A DNA stretch of 64,000 nt, from NCBI GenBank assembly GCA_035578155.1, contig JAPWDM010000005.1, positions 30,558,108 to 30,622,107 of the forward strand, read 5' to 3'. The first letter of the stretch is position 1. Each line of letters opens with the position of its first letter. A program made the position numbers and the translations under genes. Origin of the DNA: Brachynemurus nebulosus. Its lineage: Eukaryota; Arthropoda; Insecta; Neuroptera; Myrmeleontidae. This document shows positions 23,604 through 34,999 of the stretch, one piece after another. The notes beneath the pieces were generated by a model. That model made no database searches and had not been told where the DNA came from. It worked only from the letters and a program-made list of their open reading frames with translations.

Positions 23604-23700
23604 CGATATCCCACACGATGCGGTACGTGAAAAAAAAATAATTTCCATTTTTCTGTACGTGCTTCAAGTAATTAAGAAAAGAAATTTCTCTGCTTATTGA
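23604..23700 (+). pseudogene. Decayed coding fragment resembling 22063-22273
   Basis: Directly after the TTAA element, one frame reads NDIPHDAVREKKIISIFLY and continues to a TGA near 23700. It lines up with the NIMLYDKVREIISG part of the 22063 fragment at protein and nucleotide level, suggesting two related gene copies on the same strand. Confidence 0.35.
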
Positions 23701-23775
23701 TTGAGATTCACACCTGCAGCATATACTTGTAAAATTTCACGATCATAGGACTCATGCAACCGAACATGATAAAAT

Positions 23776-24050
23776 TATAAACGTTCCAAGATTTTTACTT
23801 CGGAATGTTGGAAAAGAGATTTAAACGTTTCTGTGGCGTAACGTTGCACGTAGACCGCCAATGCAATTTTCCGGTTATTGAAACTGTGTCGTCATCCGTT
23901 AATATAAACATGGAGGAACCGAATGCAATATACGTAGGGTGTCTAAATGCATACAAATATACACCTTCCTCAACGGCGAATACATATATGAGAGTGGTAA
24001 CAATATCCAGCGTGTTCAACAGACGCCATTTAAATGATCAGCATTATTGA
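23776..24050 (+). pseudogene. 81-90 codon ORF of unknown family, possible gene relic
   Basis: The frame opens after a stop at about 23777, has an ATG at 23805 and closes at 24050. From the ATG the product is 81 aa, beginning MLEKRFKRFCGVTLHVDRQC and ending SSVFNRRHLNDQHY. It is G+C-richer than its surroundings and varied in residue use, with two or three cysteines and no membrane segment. It sits just downstream of the other fragments on the same strand, so it may be another part of the same lost gene. The overlapping 74-aa ORF (-) is a shadow. I do not recognise the family. Confidence 0.4.
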
Positions 24051-24263
24051 AACAAATGTATTATTATACAATAAAATTTCTTATCAGCAGTCTAGTCTCT
24101 ATTTCACTATGATATCACAAAATGTGTTTTTATAAAATTTTGAAAATATTATACAAAATATAAAAATATTATAGGTTGAAATGTCTCCTAAAAATTCGAC
24201 AAGTGCGCTTTAAGTCAAGATTTTATATTTCAGTAGTTAGAATTTTCTATAATTCTCAGAATA

Positions 24264-24718
24264 TAGTATATTGTGCAATAAGTGCGGGAAATTGTCGATT
24301 GCCCACGAGAGCGAAGTTGAGCGCACTCACTACGTTCGCTTGAGTAAATCGACAATCCCGCACTAGTTGCACATACTTTTTTTTAGTACGAATTTCACAT
24401 ACTTTTTTCTACTATTGTTACTATTTTTGACATTTTTATTACTTTTAAAAATAATATTTTTGAGTGTTCGTCGTTTTTCTTCAGAATTAAATATTGTTTA
24501 AATTGCTTTGTTGGTGGTTTCTATAGAAATAATTATGAAATATTTTTTAAATGAAAAATCAAGAGTTGGCTTTGCGTGTTTTATTGTCAATTTGTGTGTG
24601 GAAAGTAACTTTCCGCACGCAAAAAAGTTTGTGGGAAGAGTACAGTGGCCAGACAGTTATTTTGCGTACAGAAATGTGTGCGCCAAGTTAGTACTTCTCC
24701 CGCATGAGTAATAAAAAA
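24264..24718 (-). mobile_element. Non-autonomous element with terminal hairpin, copy 2
   Basis: Inverted copy of 10570-11058, with the hairpin at 24273-24373 and ATGCGGGAGAAGTACTAAC (inverse) at the far end. The 67-aa ORF at 24508-24711 lies within it and is not shared as a frame by copy 1. Confidence 0.7.
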
Positions 24719-24904
24719 ATATTTCTTTCTTTAATTGAGTATTAAAATTTACTTTTAATGTGTTAATAACATGATTATTTGAACCTTTTTTATTTTTTAT
24801 ATGGGTTTAAAAAAAATGAATAACACCGTCTAAGTCTATTAAATTGCGCAAGGTCCGACAGCAATTAGTTAAAAGCAGTCAAGTGCAGGTAAAAGAGAGA
24901 TGTG

Positions 24905-25050
24905 ATTATTTTAATACATTGACGGTCATAATTGTTAATGACGATACGCTCAACTAATACGTTAATTTGACAACTAATACACTTTATGTGGAATTGTTGA
25001 CGCGGTACAGCATTGTGTCGTAATTAGTCAAGTTCAACTTGTCTCTATGC
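24905..25050 (+). repeat. Relic of the GGTTGACGGTCAT TTAA mini-family
   Basis: TTTAATACATTGACGGTCAT starts the segment and AACTAATACACTTTATGTGG with TTGTTGACG follows, in the same order as in 25408-25544. The right end is degenerate. Confidence 0.5.
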
Positions 25051-25407
25051 AGCATCTATAACCATTATATTTTTTCAAGTTAAATTTTCAGTTCATTTTT
25101 TAAGTTATAAAAAAGTTAACTATCAGTTTTTAAATACGAAAAAGTCAATAAAAATGTTGAATTTTCACCTACATATATTATTGTTTTTATAGAAAATTCA
25201 AAGGGACATCATATTTTAATTTTAAGAAAGATCTTTTTATTTATCGGATTACAAAAAAGGGCTAAAGACTACGAATTATATAACTAATTCGTACAAAGAA
25301 TAACATTTGGGATTACTTAAATGAGCGATTGAAAAATGTTTTCAACGTTAATAAATTATTGGGTCCACTGAGCCCCCTTATTTTTATTTTTTCTAATTGT
25401 AATTTAA

Positions 25408-25544
25408 TTGGTTGACAGTCATAACCTATACTGATAAAACGCCCAACTGGTACACTATTTTGATAGCTAATACATTTTATACGGTAACTGTTGACGTCGT
25501 CAGGTTTCACTTGACGTCTTACGACGTCAATGACCGTCAACCGG
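25408..25544 (+). mobile_element. 137-bp TTAA MITE (GGTTGACGGTCAT family)
   Basis: Flanked by TTAA at 25404-25407 and 25545-25548. The right TIR reads inward CCGGTTGACGGTCATTGACG and the left TTGGTTGACAGTCATAAC. TTAA plus CC termini suggests a piggyBac-derived MITE (inference). The 75-aa and 97-aa ORFs across it are incidental. Confidence 0.65.
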
Positions 25545-25589
25545 TTAAAAGATTAAATATATTAAGAATAAGTATACTAAAGATGTTGA

Positions 25590-26262
25590 TTTTAAATCAA
25601 TTAATCGAAAATCGATTAATCGAAGCTTACAAAATCGATTCTTTTTTCGATTTTTTTCATTTGAATCGATTCATGAATCGATTATTAAAAGTAAGAGATC
25701 GATAACCGATTTTATCCAAAAATAATTTCATTCTAATTGTAATTCTACAAAGACACATCTGTTAAAATAAAACACCAAAGACATTATTTTTAATTGTCAC
25801 TTTTTACTCGTTGTTATCAGCGAACTCCTCATATGGCTCTATATGTATAACTACATACATATACGTACTATCTTGTCCAGTAGAAGACTATTAATACAAA
25901 AGGAAGGAAGACCACTTATCTGCCAAACGAACCCTTTCCCACAAAAGCGACTTATTTAGAAAACATTTTTTTGTCAGTTTGTTTGAAATTTTTGAATAAA
26001 CTTGGTTCATTCCGTGGTATTCGTCCTACATATTCAATTGTGTTATTATTTTGCTATAATTATAATTGAAAAGTTAACTCATCGCCTTTACAGAAATATA
26101 ATGTAAGGCGTTTTTACACGATATTACCTATGTACTACCAATTAAGTCCCTTAACAAAAACTATCAGCTAATTTTATTAAATTTTTCAAAATTTCGATTT
26201 TTTAGATCGATCTCACAGAATCGATATTTTTTAGCCGATTTTTTTTTTGAATCGATTTTTTT
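25590..26262. repeat. Two clusters of ATCGAT palindromes
   Basis: At 25600-25705 and 26190-26262 the words ATCGATT, TCGATTAATCGA and GATCGAT occur about ten times in under 200 bases in total. In Drosophila, TATCGATA/CGATA is bound by DREF and BEAF-32 (established knowledge). Here it may equally be simple-sequence drift of an (AATCG)n-like repeat. Confidence 0.5.
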
Positions 26263-26263
26263 T

Positions 26264-26745
26264 TTCGTTATCAAGGTCAAAGTGACGTAATTTGCTACTT
26301 AATAAAGGCTGACTAACTATTGCCTCAGAAAAAAATTAAAATAATGATTAACTTTAACTAATTAAGTAAAGATAAATCTAAAATAAGAATTTTCTATGTC
26401 AAATTAATTCCTTTCTAATAATAAACACGTTAAATATGATACTTTGTTTTATTTCCTATAAGTACATATCTACAAAATATCATAATCATATTAAAACTCT
26501 AATGTTAATACTTACCCCAACGTTGTTAAAACTTGCCCCAAAAGTGGGGTAAGTATTAACAAACACATTTTTTAAGAAAATGGGTTTTTCCAAAGAAAGT
26601 ACAAGGGATATGTAAGTTTTTTTATCAAAAATTATAGACAGATATTTGATGCTTCATAACGTTGACAAAAAAAATCGTTAACTAGTTTCATTTCCGTTTA
26701 ATATGCAAAAAAGTAAAATCTGTTAGTACATGCCCCTGTCTCCCC
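26264..26745 (-). mobile_element. Truncated inverted copy of the 29455-30667 element
   Basis: Matches, in reverse, the first ~480 bp of 29455-30667 and ends GCCCCTGTCTCCCC followed by TA. The match stops near 26264, at a homopolymer-rich ATCGATTTTTT stretch. Confidence 0.8.
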
Positions 26746-26749
26746 TACT

Positions 26750-27553
26750 AAAATTTTCATTAGTATTTAGTGTAGGAATGAAACATTTTATTTGACAAAA
26801 AAATCATATTTTATCAAAACTGCTTGAGTACCACTGATTTTCTGTATTCAAATCGTTAGAATACGATTATAAAATAATATAGGTACCTATAGAATACAGT
26901 GAATCGGCGAAACTAATTTAAATCTGAACTCAGAAGTGTGACGGAACGGGAAGTTGCAATTTAAACAACAAAAAAATAAGCAGCTAAACGAAACATTGAA
27001 AAAAATACACATTAGTAAATATACAACAATACATATTCAAAATAGATTAAATGAGTTTAAACGTTTTTTGTTTAAATTCTTTTACTTAGTTAATTTCTTT
27101 TAATTGACTAATTACAATTTTTTTTTTGTTTTTGTTTTAATTAGAATCAGAATTTGGTTTAACAATTAGAAGATTGTTCGAGCATTAAAATTTCTAAAGA
27201 TTAAACAAATTAAGCTGTTACAATTAAAAAAAATACAAAATTAACGAAATTCTGATATCAAAGTACAGTCAAACTCTAATATAAGGAATCTCAAGACAAT
27301 TCCAAAAAAAAGCGTTATATCGAGATTAAGACCAACAAAATTGTTGAAGTTTATGGTACCGACTGAGATGTGAAGGGGAAAAACATGGGATACTAAAGTT
27401 GTTACTTGGACAATTCGTTGTACAATGTAAGTTAGATTCACTATATAGAGGATCTACGGTATCCTCACATACTTTCTACGGGAGGATTTGTAAAAATTAT
27501 ATGTTTTTCTTATTTTAAAAATTCGTTAAATTGGTTTTTTTAACATGCTTTAT
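26750..27553. other. Non-coding stretch
   Basis: No supportable gene. AT-rich with small overlapping ORFs only. Confidence 0.4.
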
Positions 27554-27559
27554 TAATAA

Positions 27560-28006
27560 AGCCGGTTCTACACGATGCTACGAACGTTTATTCCAACGTT
27601 CGATCGAACGTTTGATGTAAGTAAGTTCGATAGTTAGTGCTGCGAATGTTCCTGCTACACGGTGAATCGAATGTTTGATCCAATACATATGATGATGTGT
27701 TGGTACAAACGTTTATTCAGTGGACGAGGATGTTATCCGTCTAATTTTATCTCTCATGTTATACACTGATGTTGTCTCTCTCCATATGAACGAGTCGTGT
27801 AGCCGTTGAGTCGAGCCAACGAACATTGTCCTTCAAACATTCGAAGCATCCCTTTGACTCGGTGCAAGAATACCGACATCGGCTGGAACATGACCAAATG
27901 CGAACGTTCAACGCTCGACATTGGACGCTCGTGGGTTCGAACAACAGCCACAAGGTGCGACGAATCATCAAACGTCCAGTGTTCGTAGCATCGTGTAGAA
28001 CCGGCT
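27560..28006. mobile_element. G+C-richer TIR element, 447 bp
   Basis: Left AGCCGGTTCTACACGATGC and right, read inward, AGCCGGTTCTACACGATGC are identical for 26 bases (to ACGAAC). TAATAA lies outside both ends (27554-27559, 28007-28012). A TAA-containing duplication would fit PIF/Harbinger; a 6-bp duplication would not. Internal copies of CGAACGTTTGAT-like words recur. Four ORFs of 60-71 aa on both strands come from its unusual composition and lack domain signals. Confidence 0.75.
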
Positions 28007-28012
28007 TAATAA

Positions 28013-29239
28013 TTTGTTATATTAAATTTCGGCTGTACTGATGTTTATTATCAAAAATCTTGCACATTCAATGACAATTATTTAGAAGGGGTTCTGGATA
28101 TCTTAGGATATTTTCTTTCCAATTAGCTTCTGCCAGATTTAAAGTAATCCTAAAGATTAAAATATTCCCAAAACATATTTCAAAACGATATAAACAAACA
28201 AAAAGAATTCGGACGGTTCATCAACTAGAAGCCTAAACGTAATCAAAAACCATTTAAATTAATCTGAATCAAATTAGGGTATTGGATTATTACTAAAAAA
28301 AACAAACTTTTTGTAATTCTATAAACAAATTATGAAAGATTCATCAAAGAATCAAACCCAAATCGCTTTGCCAGTATTTAATTTAGGACAATCTTTATTT
28401 TACTTTTTCCTACAATATGGTTAGTCTTGAAAGAAAACCAATTCCTGGTATGTTCCATCATTTTTACGATAATTAGTAACCACATTCAGGGTCGTAGGTA
28501 TTTTAGTAGGTACCCATACCTTTGATACTTTTATATCAAACCATACGTGTCCATGTATATTGTAGCCAGACTACTTGCATAACATGTATGTGTATTACCT
28601 CAATTGGCTATAACAACAGTTACAATAAAATACAATAAAATAATAAAAGAAACAAGTAAAACTATTTAAATTAGTAATTAATTTCAAATATAATGACAAA
28701 TTATTTTCAGGATGTAATTAAGTTTTTAACATTTGTGTTTAATTACAAAAATAAAAATAAATTAAGACATTTCAATACAGAAGTAATTTTAATTTTATAT
28801 CGTCATATTAAAACGAGTTTTTTTTTTTATGTTCTTCTTTCATTCAATTGTTATTATAGTTTTTTATTTGTTTCGATATTCATATGTTTGGTTTTAATGA
28901 TTCATTTGTTTTAGAAATTAATTAAAACCTTGTTTTAGTAATCAGTAATAAATAGTATTAGTGATACGTCAATATCACTAATTTGCAATTATTCGTAATT
29001 AGTTAATGGTTATTAAAAATACTAAATTAGTATTTTAAATTGTTTATTTTGTATGAGCGGTTTCTTTTTGATGTAGACGTAAATAATTATAAAAGTTTTT
29101 TTTTTTTAATATTTTTTAACTAAAATACGTGCCTACACTTTCAAAACAATTTCTTTGCGCTTAAAGATTATAAATTTCTTTGATTTTGTCTTCTTTAAAA
29201 CAAGAAAATAATTATTTTAATCAAAAAAATATTTTTTTG
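28013..29239. other. Non-coding stretch
   Basis: AT-rich. A 73-aa Phe/Ile/Leu-rich ORF at 28693-28914 is what this base composition produces by chance. Confidence 0.4.
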
Positions 29240-29299
29240 AAATATTTAGGGAGGATTTTTTTTGACTCTTTCCAGTAGTCAAAAAAATATTTCTTTATT

Positions 29300-31170
29300 C
29301 TCAATCGGCTCCGAAATCGCCATACAAGCTTTCATTTCAATCGTGTGGTCTTAAACATGTTCATAATTTTTCTTTCGTAACTTGTCTTTTTTTTATTCTA
29401 TCAAAATGGCGAAATTTCTTTTAGAAATATGACTGGCGAATTCTACATAATATAGGGGAGACAGGGGCATGTACTAACAGATTTTACTTTTTTACATATT
29501 AAACGGAAATGAAACTAGTTAGCGATTTTTTTTTTAGACGTTATGAAGCATCAACTATTTGTCTATAATTTTTGATAAAAAAAACTTACATATCTCTTGT
29601 ACTTTCTATGGAAAAACCCATTTTCTTAAAAAATGTGTTTGTTAATACTTACCCCACTTTTGGGGCAAGTTTTAACAACGTTGGGGTAAGTATTAACATT
29701 AGAGTTTTAATATGATTATGATATTTTGTAGATATGTACTTATAAGAAATAAAACAAAGTATCATATTTAACGTGCTTATTATTAAAAAGGAATTAATTT
29801 GACATAGAAAATTCTTATTTTAGATTTATCTTTACTTAATTAGTTAAAGTTAATCATTATTTTAATTTTTTCTGAGGCAATAGTTAGTCAGTCCTTATTA
29901 AGTAGCAAATTACGTCACTTTCACCTTGATAACGAAACAAAAATTGGTAAATTTTCAGTCTTCGATAGACAACCACAATCGTTTAATATCTTCTATATTA
30001 AAAAATATTTACTTATTAAAAAATTAGTCTTCGTCTTATTTAACATTATTATAATTCTTGAAATATATGATAACTCAGATCAAGCAAAACTCTTCCTCTG
30101 CTTCACTGCAGAAAAGATATAAAAATTAAAACCATTTAAATTGAACACTCACATATGTACACACACATACATGCAGAGATATTTGGCAATGTCACGAAAA
30201 AAATTTTGGTAACCTCGAAGCATGAAAATGACGATATTTGGATTTTTAACGAGATGTTATAAAATTTAAACGAGGTAAATGTTAACATGTTAATACTTGC
30301 CCCGAAGGTAAATTTTTTACAAATTTAAATTTTTAAAAATAATACGTTGATAATGCGGTAAAATTTAAACAAAATACAATACCAGATGGAATATGCTACC
30401 GTTTGAAATAAATTTAGTCTCTTTTAGGTATACAATCATGTTTCAAATCAAAAAACCGTCGACTTAAAAATGTTCTTTTACCTAATAAAATCTACGCCTT
30501 ACTCACAACTTTGTTTTGCGGCAACCGGTCGAAGACTGATTGGTCACAACGAGTCCGTGGTCATTTACTGATGACAGCAACCGGACGTACTTAATTTTTT
30601 CATCCGTAGTTTGGCGGAAAATGGCCTGTTAATACTTACCCCCGTTAATACTAGCCCCTGTCTCCCCTATAGTTAATTTTCGTAAAAAGGAAAAGAGTGA
30701 CTTCGAAAATTTATAATTCGTTTTTAATTTCAAGAGTCTATCCACAGAGTACAGAGGAAACACTGCTATTTCTATACTAATGAAACAAGTGTAACAAAAA
30801 AGGATAGAAAATATCCCACCAATTTCTTATATATGTGGACTGGGTTTAGTTTGTATTTGTGCCATCTGTGTTGTGTGTGTGTGAGTGAGGTGATCCATCT
30901 ACACTCATCCATTGCCATCAAACGAGTGTATACTAGGTAAGTAGCCTAGCTTGCTCAGAACTGCACACTGCCGATTACGCAATACAGATAGCAGTGAACG
31001 TTCTGTATGCTGTGGTTCTGTTATTTTATTTACCGTTTCTAAGGCACTGAAAATTTTCTGTAAACTTGATGACGTTATCAAATTAAAAAATTTCTTTTAC
31101 CCATATTTAGGGCGTGGACTTTCCATCAAAATAACGAAGTTTCTTTTAGAAGTTTTTCTCACTTATAAAA
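29300..31170 (-). repeat. GATGACGTCACC repeat family, minus-strand array, interrupted
   Basis: Minus-strand landmarks appear at 29404-29435 (ATGGCGAAATTTC then AGAAATATGACTG), 30672-30720 (TAATTTTCGTAAAAA..GAAAAG) and 31060-31160 (TTGATGACGTTATCAAATT; ATAACGAAGTTTCTTTTAGA). The element at 29455-30667 interrupts it. Confidence 0.55.
29455..30667 (+). mobile_element. TA-flanked TIR element, 1213 bp (GGGGAGACAGGGGC family)
   Basis: Starts GGGGAGACAGGGGCATGTAC, ends GTACTAGCCCCTGTCTCCCC-like (TACTAGCCCCTGTCTCCCC), and TA lies outside both ends. Inside, TTAATACTTACCCC and its inverse flank TTTTGGGGCAAG around 29644-29700, making small palindromes of TIR-like words. No transposase frame is recognisable. 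The TIR wording resembles that of the pogo-type element at 16890. A half copy lies at 26264-26745. Confidence 0.8.
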
Positions 31171-31179
31171 TTTACCACT

Positions 31180-32880
31180 TCTGACGATTTTGTATATACT
31201 TAAATTAGTTACATTTTTATAAATATAATTATTCCAGGAAAACTTAAAAGGAAGGAAAATTGTTTATTGAAAATTTTAATTAGAAAATCAGCCCCTAACA
31301 AGTGAAATCATTCAAAATGATTAAAATCAAATTATTCATACACAAAATTTTCAAAGATAGTAATCATTAATTTGTAGATCAAAGAGAGAAATATGTTTTC
31401 TACTTGTTAATAATTAATGACAAAGAGAAATTTCCCTTTGTAAACATCGATTAATAATAAAAAGCTTACAAGTCATTAATTCAATTTTTTAATTTTTGAA
31501 ACTGATACCCCCGGTACGTGTACAGAATATAATGCTTTTTTTGTTCTATAAAAAATTCAATTTAAATATTATAATAATAATTAATATAATTAGTTTTTAA
31601 TAAAAATACATTGATCGTTAAATTAGATATTAAATACAATGTGTTTAAAAAATTTTCATTAATATTTCCTAATGTTAAGGTGGTTGTAGCGCTAAATGAC
31701 TAGGGCATTTTAAAAATTAATGAATAATTTTTGGACACATTTTTTAGTACTTAGTTTGAAACCGTTTACAAAACGCACTGTTTATAAAATTAAGTTTTCT
31801 AGTACGTTAGTAAAAGTAATACACAAAACACAGTGAGAACCAACACTTAATTGGACAAATTAAATGATGGGAAACTTATTTCAAGAAATCTTTAGTTTTT
31901 TTTAAAACATTTAAAGAATAAAATAAATAAAATCTGGCTTGCAGTATTTTAGTAATTTAATATTAAAGATTGGGAAATGTATCAAAAATTTATGTCAGTC
32001 ATACTTTTCACTTCAATCTTTCTTTTCGATTTCAGATTTATTTTTTGATTTTTGTATAACTTTTAGTTACCGGTTGAAGTGATCTGAAATGATTTTAATT
32101 TGAGGTTCTAAACTACGGACAGTACCTACAAAAAAGTGTGACAGACAAATTGAGGCAACAAAATTATAAGGATTTCGAAATTTACTTTTTCAGAACCCTA
32201 AAAAGATTTAAAACTTAAAATATAAAGGGTGAAGAGAATTCCCGAAGTAACAACAGTTAACAGAATTTTTTTGGAATTTAGTATAGTTACTCAACCGATA
32301 ATACTCAACCTTAAGTTATGATAATTCTAAAACTCTATTCTAATTTTAAAACACTTGGTAAAGTTAATTAATTTATATATGCAAAATTTTTTAATTACAC
32401 AACATAAAAATTTAAAATAATTATTTCGAATATGTACAGTTTTTATTTATATTTTATTATACCTACTAGATATCACAAAAAAAAAAAAAAATTGTTATTT
32501 TCCTATATTATGCATCTAAATATTACTAAATAATATGTATAAAAACATTTTCATGCGTGCAGTATATTTTACAAAATTTTCCATGGCTACAACGATGATC
32601 CAGGTGATACCTAGACCCGTCAGAAGAAATTACACCTTACATAGTCTAATCATTTCCATAAATTTACCACGTAACTTGAACAGATGTTAAAACCTTCCCT
32701 CTCTTCGTATATAGTTATGTATGTGCTTTCGATTATACCGAAAGTAGTTTTAATTAATGACGGGATAATTCGAATTAAAAATAAGACAAATAATTAGATT
32801 TTTTAAACAGTTGCTAACATCCGATTATAGAAATAATTCGAATTATATAAATCGGATACAACAATGTGATATAGAAGAAT
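31180..32880. other. Non-coding stretch
   Basis: AT-rich with no supportable gene or repeat pair. Confidence 0.4.
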
Positions 32881-32883
32881 TTA

Positions 32884-33793
32884 TAGTATATTATTCAACG
32901 AGAATAAAATTGCAACACGAGCCGAGTTTACGAGGCGAGTGTCGTAATGCATCTGAGTGAGTAATTGCCATTGCAGGCGAGTAGAATACTATATTTTTTC
33001 TAGGACTTTTTTTCTTTTTGATTTAAATAAAATTGAATATAAATTTTAAATCAAAAGAATAAAATTTTTAATCTATCTCTAATTTCATTAAATGTTTGTA
33101 TATGGAAACGATCAAAATAAAATTAAAATCGTGTTGTTTACTTACACGTTACACGCAACATATATGAAATTAAAACTCATAGATATATTATTCACAAAAC
33201 AATCGCAAACCCATTGAATAATGATTAATACGGTGATTTCTTTGAATAATGCCTAACTTTCTTTACAATTAACGGATATGTAATGAGTGTGTTCTTCAAA
33301 AGGAGTAGCAAAATACTTTTTTCTACTCCTAGTATTAAAAGTAACATTTTGCGCACGGCTAACTATATGAAAAAATTAACTGTCCCACTGTGTGAAAATA
33401 GCCGTGGGAAATTATTTCGCACGGCTTAATATAATAAAAAAAGTTGGCTATGTCTGATTTAATATATAATGTCATATGTAATTCTAAAAATATACATATG
33501 TATGTTGATTATTTGTTATTGTTTCCATAGTTTCAAAGTATGCTTAGGCAAAAATTTGAACATCTTACCACTGACATTATAAATTTAAAAAATTTTTACT
33601 ACTCATTTAAATTTTATTTTAATTATTGACGTTAAATTTTACGAAAAAAAATGTGCTCGTAGAAAAAGTAGGTATAATGTAAAATACGTGGGAAAAGCTT
33701 ATTTATCACTCATATGAATTTGTTGCGCGAGCCCGCAATATTCGTGAGAAATAAGCCTCTCTTCCCACTTATTGTACAATATACTATTTCCTC
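32884..33793 (+). mobile_element. TAGTATATTATTCAA element, long copy
   Basis: The left end ATAGTATATTATTCAACGAG and the right end, read inward, GGAAATAGTATATTGTACAA are similar. Near the right end CGTGGGAAAAGCTTATTTA pairs with GAAATAAGCCTCTCTTCCCAC as a hairpin. The left half matches 7960-8345. The right terminus resembles that of the 10570/24264 pair, suggesting one broad group. Confidence 0.6.
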
Positions 33794-34734
33794 TATTGAT
33801 AGAATTTTTCTAGATGTATGAAATAAGGGACCAAAATATATATTTGTATATAGCATACAGTTAAATACAGTGTAGAAGAATCAGAAACGACTACGTATAG
33901 AAAAAGACAGTATGAATGTTCTCTTTGAATGTTAGTCCCAACTTATACCTGTACAAAATATAAAAGTGGGAAAAGATTCTTTCAAATTACTTATAATTCA
34001 AGAATACAATTATTAAAAGAGTACAATTATGCCCATCACTATTTTTAATTTAGCCTCATAATTTATGGTAGAAACAAAAAAAAATTAATAAAGTCAAACG
34101 TGAAATGTTGGTTGCATAATGCAAATATCTCAACTTGCTGTTGTTCACCAGTCCAAGGTTCATACATTTGTAATTTTTATACATGTATATGTGCATATGT
34201 GTGTGTATATATTAAAGTGTGTAGTGTTTTAGTTAGTTTAGTGGTGATATTTAAAATACAAGTAGGCGTAACGGAGAAGCCAATTAGCTGCGGGTTTCAT
34301 TTACAAAATTGTGCACATTGTATAAGCTACCTATATAATATTAACCCACCTAGACTGTGTAAAGTACAGCCGTAGAAGTCAATAAGCAAACGATTTCGAA
34401 TTATTGAAAATGAATAGTTGATACTTATTTGTTCTTGTTTGATATCCGTCTGTCCGTTCGTTTATCACAGCAATTTTTCCCTGGCACCCGGGCGGAAGTT
34501 GTTTTGATTTTTTAAATATTTTCATTTTTATTCAAAATAGGAAATTGAAGTTTAAAAATGCGATAACAAGCTCACGTATGAGCGAGAAAGCTTCATTTAC
34601 ACATTTAAATAATATATTCTTTTAGAATTTTCTCCTTTTCAAGGTAGCATTTCCCTTTCGTTACTACCAACGTTTATAATTTGAAATGTTTGAAATCATT
34701 CCGGGAAATAAAACGTTTACAAAAAAAAAAATAA
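33794..34734. other. Non-coding stretch
   Basis: A 91-aa cysteine-containing ORF at 34100-34375 is not recognised and has no neighbouring splice or regulatory support. Nothing else is supportable. Confidence 0.35.
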
Positions 34735-34990
34735 ATCAGCGGAAGAATCGAGCGTGCTTACTCGCACTTACAGACTGGTAGGTTAAGAGTTCGAATCCGA
34801 CGACCGGCTATTCTCGTGAAGGTTTTCTGTACTTTCCTTTCACAATTCCAGATGACAATCGGAATAGTTCCTTAACAAGATGGCTGCAGATGCATTCTTA
34901 TCTACTCCACCCACATCATAATGTATGAGTAAAGTTAGCAAAATAATGATGTGGATGGATGTTAGCAAATATGGAATACCATAAAATAAC
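34735..34990 (+). mobile_element. Candidate tRNA-derived SINE
   Basis: AGAGTTCGAATCCGACGACC at 34788 is close to the tRNA B-box and T-arm consensus. It follows CACTTACAGACTGGTAGGTT, which resembles an anticodon-arm region. The body downstream contains AGATGGCTGCAGATGC and TGATGTGGATGGATG. No clear poly-A tail or target duplication was found, so a diverged SINE is the best reading, not certain. Confidence 0.45.
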
Positions 34991-34999
34991 TCTCAAGTC

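Noticed and set aside
27754..28041. Four overlapping ORFs of 60-71 aa on both strands
   Set aside because: They lie inside the G+C-richer TIR element and overlap in several frames, as expected from base composition rather than coding.
34735..34830. Functional tRNA gene
   Set aside because: A B-box-like TTCGAATCC is present, but no complete acceptor stem or cloverleaf can be formed by eye, so a SINE head is the better reading.
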